Assembly: GCA_016710765.1 (NCBI GenBank)
Contig: JADJUJ010000024.1
Span: 20,615-84,614 of the forward strand
Origin: Lewinellaceae bacterium
GTDB taxonomy: Bacteria; Bacteroidota; Bacteroidia; Chitinophagales; Saprospiraceae
Direction of reading: 5' to 3'
DNA length: 64,000 nt
The notes beneath the pieces were generated by a model. The model did no database searches. It was not told where the DNA came from and saw only the letters and a program-made list of their open reading frames with translations. Made by a program: the position numbers and the translations under genes. This document shows positions 11,342 to 20,260 of the stretch, in pieces; position 1 is the first letter of the stretch; each line of letters starts with the position of its first letter.

Positions 11342-11372
11342 TTTGACGGCAAAATTAATTAAGATATCTTTG
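11342..11372 (+). promoter_or_regulatory. Bacteroidota-type promoter for the CBS/nhaD genes
   Basis: TTTG at 11342-11345, a 19-base spacer and TATCTTTG at 11365-11372. This matches the Bacteroidota sigma-ABfr consensus (TTTG-N19-TAnnTTTG) exactly in sequence and spacing. Transcription would begin near 11379, about 32 bases before the CBS gene. Confidence 0.75.
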
Positions 11373-11410
11373 GCCAAGCATATACTCAAAGATAACAAAA
11401 AACTACAACC

Positions 11411-11860
11411 ATGCATGTCCGCACGAAAATTCCCGTAAAACAGGTCATGACCGAGAAAGGTATCAATGTTGTTTGGACGGTTACACCCGAAACCATGGTG
11501 ATAGAAGCACTAATGTTAATGGAAGAAAAAAACATTGGTGCAGTGGTTGTTATGAAAGGCAACAGCATTATTGGTATCTTTTCCGAGCGTGAATATTCCA
11601 GGCAAGGCATTATTAAAGGGCGGAAAGCCAAGAGCACACCTGTGACAGAAGTAATGAACAGCGACCTGGCAATTGTGCACCCTGAAGAGGATGTCAATGA
11701 GTGTATGGGGCTGTTTCTAACAAAAAAAACACGCTACTTGCCAGTGGTTCAGGACGACGAAATAATTGGCCTTATTAGTATGGGCGACGTGGTGTCCTCC
11801 ATGATTAAAAACCAGCGTGATCACATCGAATTTCTTGAAAGTTATATTACCAGACACTAG
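11411..11860 (+). CDS. CBS-domain protein
   Basis: A 149-residue protein consisting of a tandem CBS pair (Bateman module): first motif VTPETMVIEALMLMEEKNIGA, second VHPEEDVNECMGLFLTKKTRYLPV with LISMGDVV. Such modules bind adenosine nucleotides and act as energy or ionic-strength sensors. It has no catalytic domain. It starts shortly after a consensus promoter and lies 26 bases upstream of nhaD, so it may adjust the activity of the antiporter or respond to the same signal; that link is an inference from position. Confidence 0.88.
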   Translation: MHVRTKIPVKQVMTEKGINVVWTVTPETMVIEALMLMEEKNIGAVVVMKGNSIIGIFSEREYSRQGIIKGRKAKSTPVTEVMNSDLAIVHPEEDVNECMGLFLTKKTRYLPVVQDDEIIGLISMGDVVSSMIKNQRDHIEFLESYITRH

Positions 11861-11886
11861 ACCTATTACGCACCTAACACCCTTTT

Positions 11887-13214
11887 ATGGCAACCTTGAT
11901 TGTAGTAGCATTTATCATTGGCTACCTCTTAATTGCATTAGAACACCCCATCCACATCGACAAGGCCGCCTCGGCCGTTCTTACCGGAGTAGTTTGCTGG
12001 GTTTTACTCGTTTACGGATATGACGCGATGCCGGTCATGGCACACGGAACAGCAGAAGGCGCCTCCACCGACACGCACGATATTATTTCTCACGCTTTAG
12101 CAGAGCATTTGGGTGACATTTCCTCCATCCTGTTTTTCTTGCTTGGGGCTATGACCATTGTGGAACTTGTAGATGCCCACGATGGATTTAAGGTTATTAC
12201 CGACCGAATCAGAACAACCAATCGGGTCAGGCTGCTATGGATATTGTCCATTGTAGCTTTCTTCCTTTCCGCTGCCCTTGACAACATGACCACTGCCATT
12301 GTGATGAGCGCTCTGGTTCGGCGGTTGGCTAAAGATAAAAGTGACCGTTGGATTTTGGCTGGTTTTGTCATCATTGCAGCCAACGCTGGTGGTGCCTGGT
12401 CGCCAATTGGTGACGTGACCACCATTATGCTTTGGATTGGTGGGCAGATCACAGCATTGAATATTGTGAAGATGTTGTTCATTCCTTCCATGGTCAGCCT
12501 GCTGGTACCGCTTGCTGTTGCTTCTTTTTTCATGAAAGGAGAAATAGACAAACCTGAAATTAAAAAGAAGCCGAGGGGCATTACCATACCACTCCCAGAC
12601 AGCAACAAACCATATTTTTACTCGGCGTGGGCAGCCTTCTTTTTGTGCCCATATTTAAAACCATTACCCACCTTCCTCCCTTCATGGGTATCATGCTGGG
12701 GGTTGGTACGCTGTGGTATGTTACTGAAATGATGCACAAAGGTCGGGAGCCTGAGGTACGCGGACGACTGACCGTAGCAGCTGTATTGCGCCGGATTGAT
12801 ACACCCAGTATTTTGTTCTTTCTCGGCATCCTGTTGGCTGTTGCAGCACTGGAAACCTCCGGTCACCTGCACCTGCTGGCGTCTGGACTGAATGATGCTA
12901 TTGGGAATATTTACATCATCAATACCCTCATCGGTATGCTTTCTTCCATTGTGGACAACGTTCCACTCGTGGCTGCCGCTATGGGTATGTATCCCATTTC
13001 CCAAATTCCAGTGGACGATAAATTTTGGGAATTACTCGCTTACTGCGCCGGTACTGGTGGTAGTATCCTGATTATTGGCTCCGCCGCTGGCGTTGCCACC
13101 ATGGGGATTTTGAAAATCGACTTCATTTGGTACCTCCGTAAAATCAGTTTCTATGCATTGATCGGATATTTTTCCGGTATACTGGTATACTATTTGCTTG
13201 AGAACGTAATGTAA
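11887..13214 (+). CDS. nhaD: Na+/H+ antiporter NhaD family (frameshifted)
   Basis: Integral membrane antiporter of the ion-transporter superfamily that expels Na+ (or Li+) in exchange for H+. Typical parts are IALEHPIHIDKAASAVLTG at the N-terminus, LDNMTTAIVMSALVRRL, WSPIGDVTTIMLW, and in the second half SSIVDNVPLVAAAMGMY and GTGGSILIIGSAAGVATMG. The frame shifts at about 12617-12622; adding one C (TAC CTC GGC GTG) yields YLGVGSLLFVPIFK and a continuous protein of about 442 residues, the family length. With a Na+ pump (NQR) and possibly a Na+-dependent RNF nearby it completes a sodium circuit. Confidence 0.92.
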
Positions 13215-13337
13215 CTGGACTATCGCCTAAAGTTAAAGTCTGGGTCAGCACAGCTCGGTTGTATTGCCGTACTGTGAAACATTTTGAACCTTCTTGCGTT
13301 AGGAAGGAAGTCTTAAAGCATTGTGTACTACCAGAAT

Positions 13338-13993
13338 ATGACCAAACCAAATTACCTGCCCGTCCTAATCGCCTTTTCTGCATTCCTGTTGGGCGTATTA
13401 CCAGCGTCTGCTCAATCCAAAGATTGGGCGCTGAAAAGCGAAAAAGAAGGCGTTAAAGTCTATTATCGCCAAACCTCTGGTGTTCATGAGGTAAAGCTAC
13501 CACTTCCCTCAAAACCTCATTGAGTGGTATTCTTCACCTTTTTGCTGAAGTGGAACAATACCCGGATTGGGGCTATAAAGTTGTGGAGTCCAGGCTTATT
13601 CAAAAGAAATCGGATACCGACCTGATTTATTACACCCGTTTTGATTTTCCCTGGCCGCTCAGTGACCGGGATATTGTCATGCACTCAACCCTTATACAGG
13701 ACCCTGTTACTAAAAAAGTAGTGTCAAAAAGTGTAGCAGAGCCCTGGCATATTGCAGAAGTGGCTGATGTGGTGCGGATTAAAGAGGCCCGTACCCAGTG
13801 GTCTTTGTACCCCAATGAAACGGGGTGGCTTTACCTGGAATACTACATTTATTCCAATCCAGGAGGGATGCTGCCCAGTTGGTTGGTAAACATGGCCATC
13901 GATGTAGGACCTTTGGAAACCATCAAGGCAATACGTGGAAAATTGGCTGACCCCACTTACCAGGCCGTAAAATTGGCGCATATCCTAGAATAA
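13338..13993 (+). CDS. START-domain exported protein (frameshifted)
   Basis: About 218 residues: a signal peptide (residues 1-26, ending ASAQ) and one START/SRPBCC-like lipid-binding domain with WALKSEKEGVKVYYRQ, FAEVEQYPDWGYKV, FDFPWPLSDRDIV and a C-terminal long helix. These proteins form a helix-grip fold that holds a hydrophobic ligand; the ligand is unknown. The frame breaks near 13499; one added A gives VKLTTSLKTSLSGILHLF, continuing into the second half. I use the ATG at 13338, not the GTG at 13323, because it places the positively charged residue directly before the hydrophobic core. Confidence 0.82.
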
Positions 13994-14056
13994 GATAGGC
14001 TTTCAGGCAAACAATGCAGCAAAAGTGCTGTTCTTTTGTGGTTCAAACTCATACCA

Positions 14057-15877
14057 ATGGCCTACAAAAGTTTACGCGACGCCGTGCGCGATCTGGAAAA
14101 CAATTGCATGCTGCTGCGCATACGGGAAGAAGTTGACCCCAACCTTGAAATGGCAGCCATCCACAGGCTGGTTTATGAACGGCAAGGTCCGGCAATACTA
14201 TACGAAAAAGTAAAGGGCAGTCCTTTTCAGGCAGTCAGCAACCTGTATGGAACCTTTCGTCAGACGGAATATTTGTTTCGGCACACACTTCCCCGCGTTA
14301 AAAAAGTAATCGAACTCAAGCAGGATCCTACGCGCCTGCTTCGGCAGCCCTTGCGTTATCTCAGTGCGCCTTTCACCGCCCTGTCAGCGCTTCCCATGCG
14401 CAGTATTTTTAAAGCCCCGGTGCGGTACGGCACTACAACCATCGATCAATTGCCCCAGGTGAAAAGTTGGCCAATGGATGGTGGCGCCTTTATTACCCTG
14501 CCACAGGTGTATACAGAGGACCCCGACACGCCTGGTGTGATGCATTCCAACCTAGGTATGTACCGCATTCAATTGTCGGGCAACGATTACATTCCCAACG
14601 AAGAAATCGGCTTGCACTACCAGATCCACCGCGGCATTGGTGTGCACCATGAAAAATACAACCGCCTGGATCAGCCTTTCCGTTGCAGCATTTTTGTGGG
14701 CGGACTGCCGAGCCATGCCTTTTCTGCCATCATGCCGCTCCCGGAAGGCCTGAGTGAACTTACATTTGCGGGCATGATGGCCGGTCGCCGCTTTCGCCAT
14801 CAAATGCACGAAGGCTACCGCCTCTCTTCCGATGCTGATTTTGTGATTACGGGCGAAATTTTAAAAAATGTAAAAAAATCGGAGGGCCCATTTGGTGATC
14901 ACCTGGGGTATTACTCCCTGGCCCACGATTTCCCTGTGATGCGGGTGCAAAAGGTGTACCACCGCAAAGATCCGTTGTGGCATTTTACCGCCGTGGGGCG
15001 GCCACCAGCAGAAGACAGCAGTTTTGGCTGGCTGATCCACGAACTGGTGGCGCCGCTCACACCCGGCGAATTTCCGGGCTTGAAAGAACTGCACGCCGTG
15101 GATGCCGCCGGGGTACACCCCTTGCTGGTAGCCATTGGGCACGAGCGGTACATGCCTTTCCGCGAGCGCGTACCGGAAGAAATCCTCACCATCGCCAATC
15201 GTATCCTGGGCAGTGGCCAAACCTCTTTGGCGAAGTTTCTCTGGATTGCCGCCAGTGACGATGACCCCAGCCTGGATACACACGATCTGCCCCGGTTTTT
15301 TCAGCATATGCTGGAGCGGGTAGATTGGACCCGCGACCTGCATTTTCAGACCCGCACTACCATTGACACCCTCGACTATTCCGGTTCCGGTTGGAACGAG
15401 GGCTCCAAAGTGGTGGTCGCTTGTCGGGGCGAAAAACGCCGTCAACTCAGCAAGATCTTACCAGAAGCCTTCAAACTGCCAGAAGGGTTCAGCGAGCCGC
15501 ATTTTTGTATGCCGGGAATCCTGGCCATTAAGGCGCCTAGGTTTGAGGCTGAGTTGCCGGCGCGGGAGCAAGTGGAGGAATTCTGCCGCTTTATGGCCAA
15601 TTACAGCCTTGAGGGCATTCCTATGATCGTGTTGTGCGACGACAGCACCTTTACTGCAGCCACCCTTAACAACTTTGTATGGGTGACGTTCACGCGGGCC
15701 AACCCGAGTCACGATACCTATGGCATTCACTCCTTTGTTGCCAACAAGCACTGGGGATGCCGCGGTCCGCTGGTGATTGATGCGCGCAAAAAGCCGCACC
15801 ATGCGCCGGAGTTGATCCCCGACCCGGAGGTAGACAAGCGGGCGGAGGCGATATTGGCACGAAACTGGAGAAGGTAA
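14057..15877 (+). CDS. UbiD-family (prenyl-FMN) decarboxylase
   Basis: 606-residue UbiD-type decarboxylase. It begins YKSLRDAVRDLENN and contains the family blocks GMYRIQL, HRGIGVHHEKY, the ITGEIL segment followed by EGPFGDHLGYYS with the catalytic Glu-Arg-Glu context, and NPSHDTYG near the end. UbiD enzymes use prenylated FMN made by UbiX to remove carboxylates from aromatic or alpha,beta-unsaturated substrates; in quinone producers the substrate can be a polyprenyl hydroxybenzoate or a futalosine-pathway naphthoate. No ubiX is in the window, so the substrate stays open. The ATG at 14057 fits the family start; an upstream TTG at 14036 is less likely. Confidence 0.9.
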   Translation: MAYKSLRDAVRDLENNCMLLRIREEVDPNLEMAAIHRLVYERQGPAILYEKVKGSPFQAVSNLYGTFRQTEYLFRHTLPRVKKVIELKQDPTRLLRQPLRYLSAPFTALSALPMRSIFKAPVRYGTTTIDQLPQVKSWPMDGGAFITLPQVYTEDPDTPGVMHSNLGMYRIQLSGNDYIPNEEIGLHYQIHRGIGVHHEKYNRLDQPFRCSIFVGGLPSHAFSAIMPLPEGLSELTFAGMMAGRRFRHQMHEGYRLSSDADFVITGEILKNVKKSEGPFGDHLGYYSLAHDFPVMRVQKVYHRKDPLWHFTAVGRPPAEDSSFGWLIHELVAPLTPGEFPGLKELHAVDAAGVHPLLVAIGHERYMPFRERVPEEILTIANRILGSGQTSLAKFLWIAASDDDPSLDTHDLPRFFQHMLERVDWTRDLHFQTRTTIDTLDYSGSGWNEGSKVVVACRGEKRRQLSKILPEAFKLPEGFSEPHFCMPGILAIKAPRFEAELPAREQVEEFCRFMANYSLEGIPMIVLCDDSTFTAATLNNFVWVTFTRANPSHDTYGIHSFVANKHWGCRGPLVIDARKKPHHAPELIPDPEVDKRAEAILARNWRR

Positions 15878-15900
15878 AAATACCTAGCAAAGACATAGTA

Positions 15901-17397
15901 ATGAAGGCAAAAATCTTTATTAGTTATCGGAGGAATGATAGCCGTTGGCAGTCAAAAGCTATTTACGACGACCTTACCAAACATTTTGGTGAAAATGCAG
16001 TATTCAAAGATTTAGAGATAACTCCGGGACAAGATTTTGAAGAACGTCTAAGGCAGGAAATTGATGAATCAAATGTAATACTTTTATTAATCAGTAAAAA
16101 TTGGATGAAGGAGTTGAAAAAACGCCTTCATGGTGGTGAAAAAGATTATGTTCAATATGAATTGACAACTGCTATTTCACTAGGGAAATATGTAATTCCG
16201 ATATTATTTGATGATGTGAAAATGCCGAGTGATGGAGAGTTGCCAGATTTGCTAAAGCCAATTTCCAAATTAAATGCAATCTCACTACTGGACACCACTT
16301 TCAAAAATGGGATTGGAAAACTAATAGAGACAATTGAAGATTTTCTCAAAAAAACCTCCAGCCCTAAACGCATACTTGTATTGGATTCTGGGGGCATTAG
16401 GATTGGCGCTTTGCTTGGACAATTGCAACATATTGAGAACCGATTGCGATTGCGGTATGGCCGTGATGACTTTCGGTTGCAGCAATATTTTAATTTAATA
16501 ATAGGATCTGGTGATAGTGCATTATTAGCCACACTATTGGCACAAGGAAAATCAGTTTCTGAAGTTTATAAAATACATGCCCATTTTTACGATGAAATCT
16601 ACAAACCAAATAGAAATAACACAGTAAAAATGTTTCGAATTTTTACTTCTATGCATGATAGTAAATTATTGGAATCGTTTTTAAACAGGATATTTTATGA
16701 TTCATCGATATTAGATGGCTCATTGGAAACGGGGTTATTGGTTTTTGTTTATGACTTGTACAATAAGTCATTGGTACCTGTTTCTAACATATCTTCTCTG
16801 AACAAAAATGTCGATTTAGAATTAAATTTCATGAAGAATTTTATTAGATCTTCATTTGCTACTCCATCTTATTTTAATCCATATAATTCAGAATCAGGGG
16901 TTTATATTGATGCTTCAATTTATTGTGGCAGGAATCCTTCTTTAGCCGTTTTTCAAAATATTCAGAACAACCTTCAACAAGACGAATGGAAGATTGGTAC
17001 AGAAAATCTTTTTATACTTTCTCTCGGGTTTGATTCAGTTGATCTGGGTTTAACGGTCAAAAAGGGAGACTCAAATTATAACGTTTTACAGTGGGCAAGT
17101 CTGCTCCCAAGTGTTTTGATGGGAACCATTGATCGCAATACCGCTTTACTTTTGCAGGGAATCAGTCAAGGAATGGTATTAGGAGTGCCAATTGATGATA
17201 TTCTTTTTAACTCTGGAAGTAATAGTGCTAATAGCTTATTTACCTATCATCGGTTTAACTGCTCAACCAAGGGAATTAAGGCGAATGACATGTCTGAATA
17301 TCATTCACGGACTTTTGAAAAGTGGTTTGCTCATGGGAAATTGCAAATAGAAGGTCAATTAGTTCCATCATTCTTCCCTGCGTGGTTTGATGTATAA
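15901..17397 (+). CDS. TIR domain fused to a degenerate patatin-like domain
   Basis: 498 residues. Residues 1-145 form a TIR domain (KIFISYRRND at the start, LLISKNWM, and YELTTAISLGKYVIPILF with the candidate NAD-cleaving Glu87). Residues 158-498 resemble a patatin phospholipase, but key residues are changed: the oxyanion motif DGGGxRG is DSGGIRIG (162-169), the nucleophile elbow GxSxG reads GSGDS with Gly204 at the serine position, and the catalytic dyad DGG/DGA is DAS at 337. Patatin activity is therefore doubtful, while the TIR glutamate is present. The gene is markedly more AT-rich than its neighbours, which suggests transfer. TIR NADases are frequent in antiviral defence; no CBASS cyclase or other defence gene is adjacent. 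Function not proven. Confidence 0.8.
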   Translation: MKAKIFISYRRNDSRWQSKAIYDDLTKHFGENAVFKDLEITPGQDFEERLRQEIDESNVILLLISKNWMKELKKRLHGGEKDYVQYELTTAISLGKYVIPILFDDVKMPSDGELPDLLKPISKLNAISLLDTTFKNGIGKLIETIEDFLKKTSSPKRILVLDSGGIRIGALLGQLQHIENRLRLRYGRDDFRLQQYFNLIIGSGDSALLATLLAQGKSVSEVYKIHAHFYDEIYKPNRNNTVKMFRIFTSMHDSKLLESFLNRIFYDSSILDGSLETGLLVFVYDLYNKSLVPVSNISSLNKNVDLELNFMKNFIRSSFATPSYFNPYNSESGVYIDASIYCGRNPSLAVFQNIQNNLQQDEWKIGTENLFILSLGFDSVDLGLTVKKGDSNYNVLQWASLLPSVLMGTIDRNTALLLQGISQGMVLGVPIDDILFNSGSNSANSLFTYHRFNCSTKGIKANDMSEYHSRTFEKWFAHGKLQIEGQLVPSFFPAWFDV

Positions 17398-17624
17398 CCT
17401 ACTTTATTACTCGATATTTTAAAATGGCACCTCTCATGTGGCTTTCCTAATTTGGGTTAATTCATAGAATGAAAAGTAGTGTGTAACCTACTCATATTTA
17501 GGTGTTCTAGTTTTTTGATGGCCAAACAATACAGCCAATTCCATTTTGAGGGAATCAGTTTTTGGTTGATTACCCAACCATTGTAAGCGCCCATGCCGTC
17601 TTTATAAAAAAAACGACCTACACT
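17398..17624. other. Intergenic region with degenerate ATGTGG repeat
   Basis: AT-rich gap downstream of the TIR gene. It contains CTCATGTGG, GGGTTAATTCATAGAATG and AGTAGTGTG between 17433 and 17482, which align with the same words in the same order at 33440-33490. This is a dispersed intergenic repeat; no gene is seen. Confidence 0.5.
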
Positions 17625-18029
17625 ATGAAAGCAGCCCTGATTTTTCCCATACTTGGCCTCCTACTGTTCCTCTCCAATTGTAAAAAGGAGGAAAGTCCAG
17701 TATTAAGCGGCATCCAGATCCGTTTCCACAGTTATCTGGATCACGACATCGAGGACGCCTATTACATCTCCAATGCCGATACCATCCAGATTGGCACCAT
17801 TCCGGCAAATGGCTATACCTCCTATTTGGAATTCCCTTCGTTTACAACGGGTGACGGAATCCCCATGGGTATGGCTTATGGCCGCATCGATACCTGTGCG
17901 GTACGTGCCTGGGCGGGGCTATGGTGCGGCACCGGAGTAGATTTTACAGATTTGGAACCGGGCTCGTACACTTTGAGTATTGGAAATGGCGTGCAAAATC
18001 CGTCCTGGTACTGGCTAGGGTTTGAATAG
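17625..18029 (+). CDS. Lipoprotein of unknown function
   Basis: 134 residues with a clear lipoprotein signal (MKAALIFPILGLLLFLSNC, cysteine at residue 19). The mature part has a short KKEESP linker followed by a beta-rich domain of about 110 residues (IQIRFHSYLDHDIEDAYYIS) with two late cysteines that could pair. No family is recognised. The start at 17625 is chosen because it opens the lipobox directly; the frame is open further upstream but gives no signal peptide. It ends 26 bases before the hydroxylase gene. Confidence 0.75.
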   Translation: MKAALIFPILGLLLFLSNCKKEESPVLSGIQIRFHSYLDHDIEDAYYISNADTIQIGTIPANGYTSYLEFPSFTTGDGIPMGMAYGRIDTCAVRAWAGLWCGTGVDFTDLEPGSYTLSIGNGVQNPSWYWLGFE

Positions 18030-18055
18030 TTCCAAATTTTGCTGAAATTCGCAGC

Positions 18056-19330
18056 ATGGAATTGTACGGTAAAATATTGCTCTTTGCCATGCCCGCTTTT
18101 TTGGCGTTGGTGCTGTTGGAAAAATGGTATGGCTGGTACAAAGGCAAGGACACCTTGCGGTCGATGGACATGTTGTCGAGCCTCAGCTCCGGTGTGACCA
18201 ACGTGGTGAAGGATGTGCTTGGGCTTAGCATCGGCATCCTGAGTTACCGTTGGATGCTGGAGCACTGGTCGGTGTACCAGATCGAGGCGGGTTGGCTGAC
18301 CTTCGCGGTGGCCTTTGTTGTGCTCGATTTTCAGGGCTACTGGGTGCACCGCTGGGCGCATCAGATCAATTTTTTCTGGAACAAACACGCCATTCACCAC
18401 AGCAGCGAGGATTATAACCTGGCTTGTGCGTTGCGGCAGAGTGTATCCAGTTTTGTCAACCTGTTTACCTTTTTTCTGCTTCCCTGCGCCCTGTTGGGCA
18501 TACCAACGGCAGTAATTGCCATTGTGGCGCCCATTCATTTGTTTGCGCAGTTCTGGTACCATACCCAGCACATAGGCCGCATGGGCTGGCTGGAAAACAT
18601 TATTGTTACCCCCAGTCATCACCGGGTACACCATGCCATCAATCCGATGTACATGGACCGCAATTACGGTCAGATATTCATCTTTTGGGACAAATGGTTT
18701 GGGACCTTTCAGGAAGAGTTGCCCTCGGAAACGGCAGTGTATGGCATTACCCGTCCGGCCCGCACCTGGAACCCCATTAAGATCAATTTTCAGCACATCT
18801 GGCTATTGGCCAGGGATGCCTGGCGGGCCCGCAGTTGGTGGGACAAGTTGCGCCTTTGGTGGATGCCCACGGGCTGGCGCCCGGCAGATGTTGCGGAGCG
18901 ATATCCGGTGCACAAAATTGAGGATGTGTATCATTTTGAAAAATACGAGCCGAGAACCAGCCCGGCCATGAAAACCTGGGCCTGGATACAGTTTAGCGCC
19001 ACCATTTTGCTGGTATTTTATTTCTTTGGCAACCTGGCGCGCATCGGCAGTCCGGGTATATTCTGGTACGGCGGCTTTATTTTTCTTTCGGTGTATGCCT
19101 TCAGCGAGTTCATGGACCGCAATCCGATGGCGTTGGGCTGGGATCTTCTGAAGAGCGGGTTAGCCCTATATTGGCTTTGGCATTCGGGTGATTGGTTTGG
19201 TATCAGTAGCCTGGCGCCCTGGCTGGTGTACCTTGTAGGGGCCTGGATGCTGCTTTCGGTGATGGGCACAGGATGGTTGGTGTGGACAGAGATTCGGCAG
19301 GATGCGCGCTCCCAAGATGGCATGCGTTGA
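18056..19330 (+). CDS. Sterol desaturase / fatty acid hydroxylase superfamily protein
   Basis: Di-iron membrane hydroxylase of 424 residues. The histidine clusters that bind iron are present: HRWAH, HAIHHSSEDYN, HTQH and SHHRVHHAINP. Several transmembrane helices flank them, plus a C-terminal extension with four more helices (from about residue 300), as in alkylglycerol monooxygenase-like members. Substrates in this family are lipids such as sterols, sphingoid bases, ether lipids or carotenoids; the sequence does not tell which. It is followed by tRNA-Glu about 90 bases downstream. Confidence 0.88.
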   Translation: MELYGKILLFAMPAFLALVLLEKWYGWYKGKDTLRSMDMLSSLSSGVTNVVKDVLGLSIGILSYRWMLEHWSVYQIEAGWLTFAVAFVVLDFQGYWVHRWAHQINFFWNKHAIHHSSEDYNLACALRQSVSSFVNLFTFFLLPCALLGIPTAVIAIVAPIHLFAQFWYHTQHIGRMGWLENIIVTPSHHRVHHAINPMYMDRNYGQIFIFWDKWFGTFQEELPSETAVYGITRPARTWNPIKINFQHIWLLARDAWRARSWWDKLRLWWMPTGWRPADVAERYPVHKIEDVYHFEKYEPRTSPAMKTWAWIQFSATILLVFYFFGNLARIGSPGIFWYGGFIFLSVYAFSEFMDRNPMALGWDLLKSGLALYWLWHSGDWFGISSLAPWLVYLVGAWMLLSVMGTGWLVWTEIRQDARSQDGMR

Positions 19331-19366
19331 GTTTGTGAAAATTTTTGTAAAATATTTTGTGGGGTA

Positions 19367-19399
19367 TTTGGATAAACGATTTGACTGTTCTTATCTTTG
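19367..19399 (+). promoter_or_regulatory. Probable promoter of tRNA-Glu
   Basis: TTTG at 19367-19370 and TATCTTTG at 19392-19399 with a 21-base spacer, close to the Bacteroidota consensus. The expected start is about ten bases before the mature tRNA end at 19418. Confidence 0.6.
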
Positions 19400-19417
19400 C
19401 CCCCGCTTCGGCAGAGA

Positions 19418-19492
19418 GGCCCGTTCGTCTAGGGGTTAGGACGCAGGATTTTCATTCCTGTAACACGGGTTCGATTCCCGTACGGGCTACCA
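19418..19492 (+). tRNA. tRNA-Glu (anticodon TTC), CCA encoded
   Basis: A complete cloverleaf. The acceptor stem is GGCCCGT paired with ACGGGCT (G-U at the first pair, as often in tRNA-Glu), the D-arm contains TCTAGGGGTTAGGA, the anticodon stem-loop is CAGGATTTTCATTCCTG with TTC in the loop, and the T-arm is CGGGTTCGATTCCCG. The 3' CCA is encoded at 19490-19492. The 3' half of this gene is copied four times downstream. Confidence 0.95.
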
Positions 19493-19493
19493 A

Positions 19494-19520
19494 AGGCTAC
19501 CAGAAATGGTGGCCTTTTTT
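19494..19520 (+). terminator. Rho-independent terminator of tRNA-Glu
   Basis: Stem AGGCTACC / GGTGGCCT (8 bp, one G-T pair) with loop AGAAAT, followed by T6. The same terminator is repeated at the start of each tandem unit (about 19858, 20214 and 20582). Confidence 0.85.
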
Positions 19521-19538
19521 CATGATACGCAACCTGTT

Positions 19539-19786
19539 ATGTCCTGGAAAGTATATGTATTAGAAAGTTTGCGATCTGGAGTTAGGTATGTCGGGATTAG
19601 TGAAGACTTGAACCGTCGCCTGAAAGAGCACAATTCAGGTAAAACAAAGTTTACTTCGGGCATATGCCTTGGGAGTTGTTGTATCAGGAGGAAACAGAAG
19701 ATGCCGCTTCTGCAAGGGCCAGAGAAAAATATTTGAAATCGGCAGCGGGGCGAAGGTTTTTGGATAAAAAACTAAATCGAGAATGA
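19539..19786 (+). CDS. GIY-YIG nuclease family protein, copy 1 (frameshifted)
   Basis: Small single-domain GIY-YIG nuclease related to the UvrC N-terminal/YhbQ-type domains. The VYVLES and RYVGIS strands stand for the GIY and YIG motifs, LNRRLKEHNSG carries the conserved arginine, and AREKYLKSAAGRR closes the domain. One G is missing at about 19658 (CGGGC where the other copies have CGGGGC or CGGGAC), which puts the second half out of frame; with it the gene would have 82 codons and stop at 19786. Since its sisters are intact, this may be a sequencing error or a dying copy. Target unknown. Confidence 0.8.
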
Positions 19787-19856
19787 TTTTCATTCCTGTA
19801 GCACGGGTTCCCCGCCCGGATGACCGGTCGGACGGGGATTCCCGTACGGGCTACCA
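19785..19856 (+). other. 3' half of tRNA-Glu with T-loop palindrome, remnant 1
   Basis: Begins at GATTTTCATTCCTG (anticodon loop) and runs to CCA. Between GGGTTC and GATTCCCG of the T-arm about 26 bases are inserted (CCCGCCCGGATGACCG then GTCGGACGGG), an imperfect hairpin absent from the functional tRNA. The first bases overlap the TGA stop of GIY-YIG copy 1. Confidence 0.9.
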
Positions 19857-19902
19857 AAGGCTACCAGAAATGGTGGCCTTTTTTCATGATACGCAACCTG
19901 TT

Positions 19903-20247
19903 ATGTCCTGGAAAGTATATGTATTAGAAAGTTTGCGATCTGGAGTTAGGTATGTCGGGATTAGTGAAGACTTGAACCGTCGCCTGAAAGAGCACAATTC
20001 AGGTAAAACAAAGTTTACTTCGGGGCATATGCCTTGGGAGTTGTTGTATCAGGAGGAAACAGAAGATGCCGCTTCTGCAAGGGCCAGAGAAAAATATTTG
20101 AAATCGGCAGCGGGGCGAAGGTTTTTGGATAAAACTAAATCGAGAATGATTTTCATTCCTGTAGCACGGGTTCCCCGCCCGGATGACCGGTCGGACGGGG
20201 ATTCCCGGGCACCAAAGGCTACCAGAAATGGTGGCCTTTTTTCATGA
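19903..20247 (+). CDS. GIY-YIG nuclease family protein, copy 2 (reads through into tRNA remnant)
   Basis: Same domain as the other copies (VYVLES, RYVGIS, LNRRLKEHNSG, HMPWELLYQEE, AREKYLKSAAGRRFLDK). The A-run after the DK codons has four bases instead of six, so the normal stop is missed and translation continues through the tRNA remnant and into the next unit to 20247, adding about 35 residues (RMIFIPVARVPRPDDRSDGD). The extension is plainly translated tRNA-like DNA, so it is probably not functional, or reflects a homopolymer error. The conserved domain itself is intact. Confidence 0.8.
   Translation: MSWKVYVLESLRSGVRYVGISEDLNRRLKEHNSGKTKFTSGHMPWELLYQEETEDAASARAREKYLKSAAGRRFLDKTKSRMIFIPVARVPRPDDRSDGDSRAPKATRNGGLFS
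20148..20214 (+). other. 3' half of tRNA-Glu with T-loop palindrome, remnant 2 (acceptor damaged)
   Basis: As the other remnants, but the acceptor end is shortened: GATTCCCGGGCACCA instead of GATTCCCGTACGGGCTACCA, a net loss of five bases. This copy could not form an acceptor stem. Confidence 0.88.
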
Positions 20248-20260
20248 TACGCAACCTGTT

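Noticed and set aside
10784..11416. 210-codon minus-strand gene over the apbE end
   Set aside because: Only its middle part (the 66-codon Cys-rich gene, after frame repair) makes sense; the rest is antisense to apbE or reads through the stop.
15901..17397. CBASS or Thoeris effector
   Set aside because: No nucleotide cyclase, ThsA or other signalling partner is next to it; only the domain fusion is certain.
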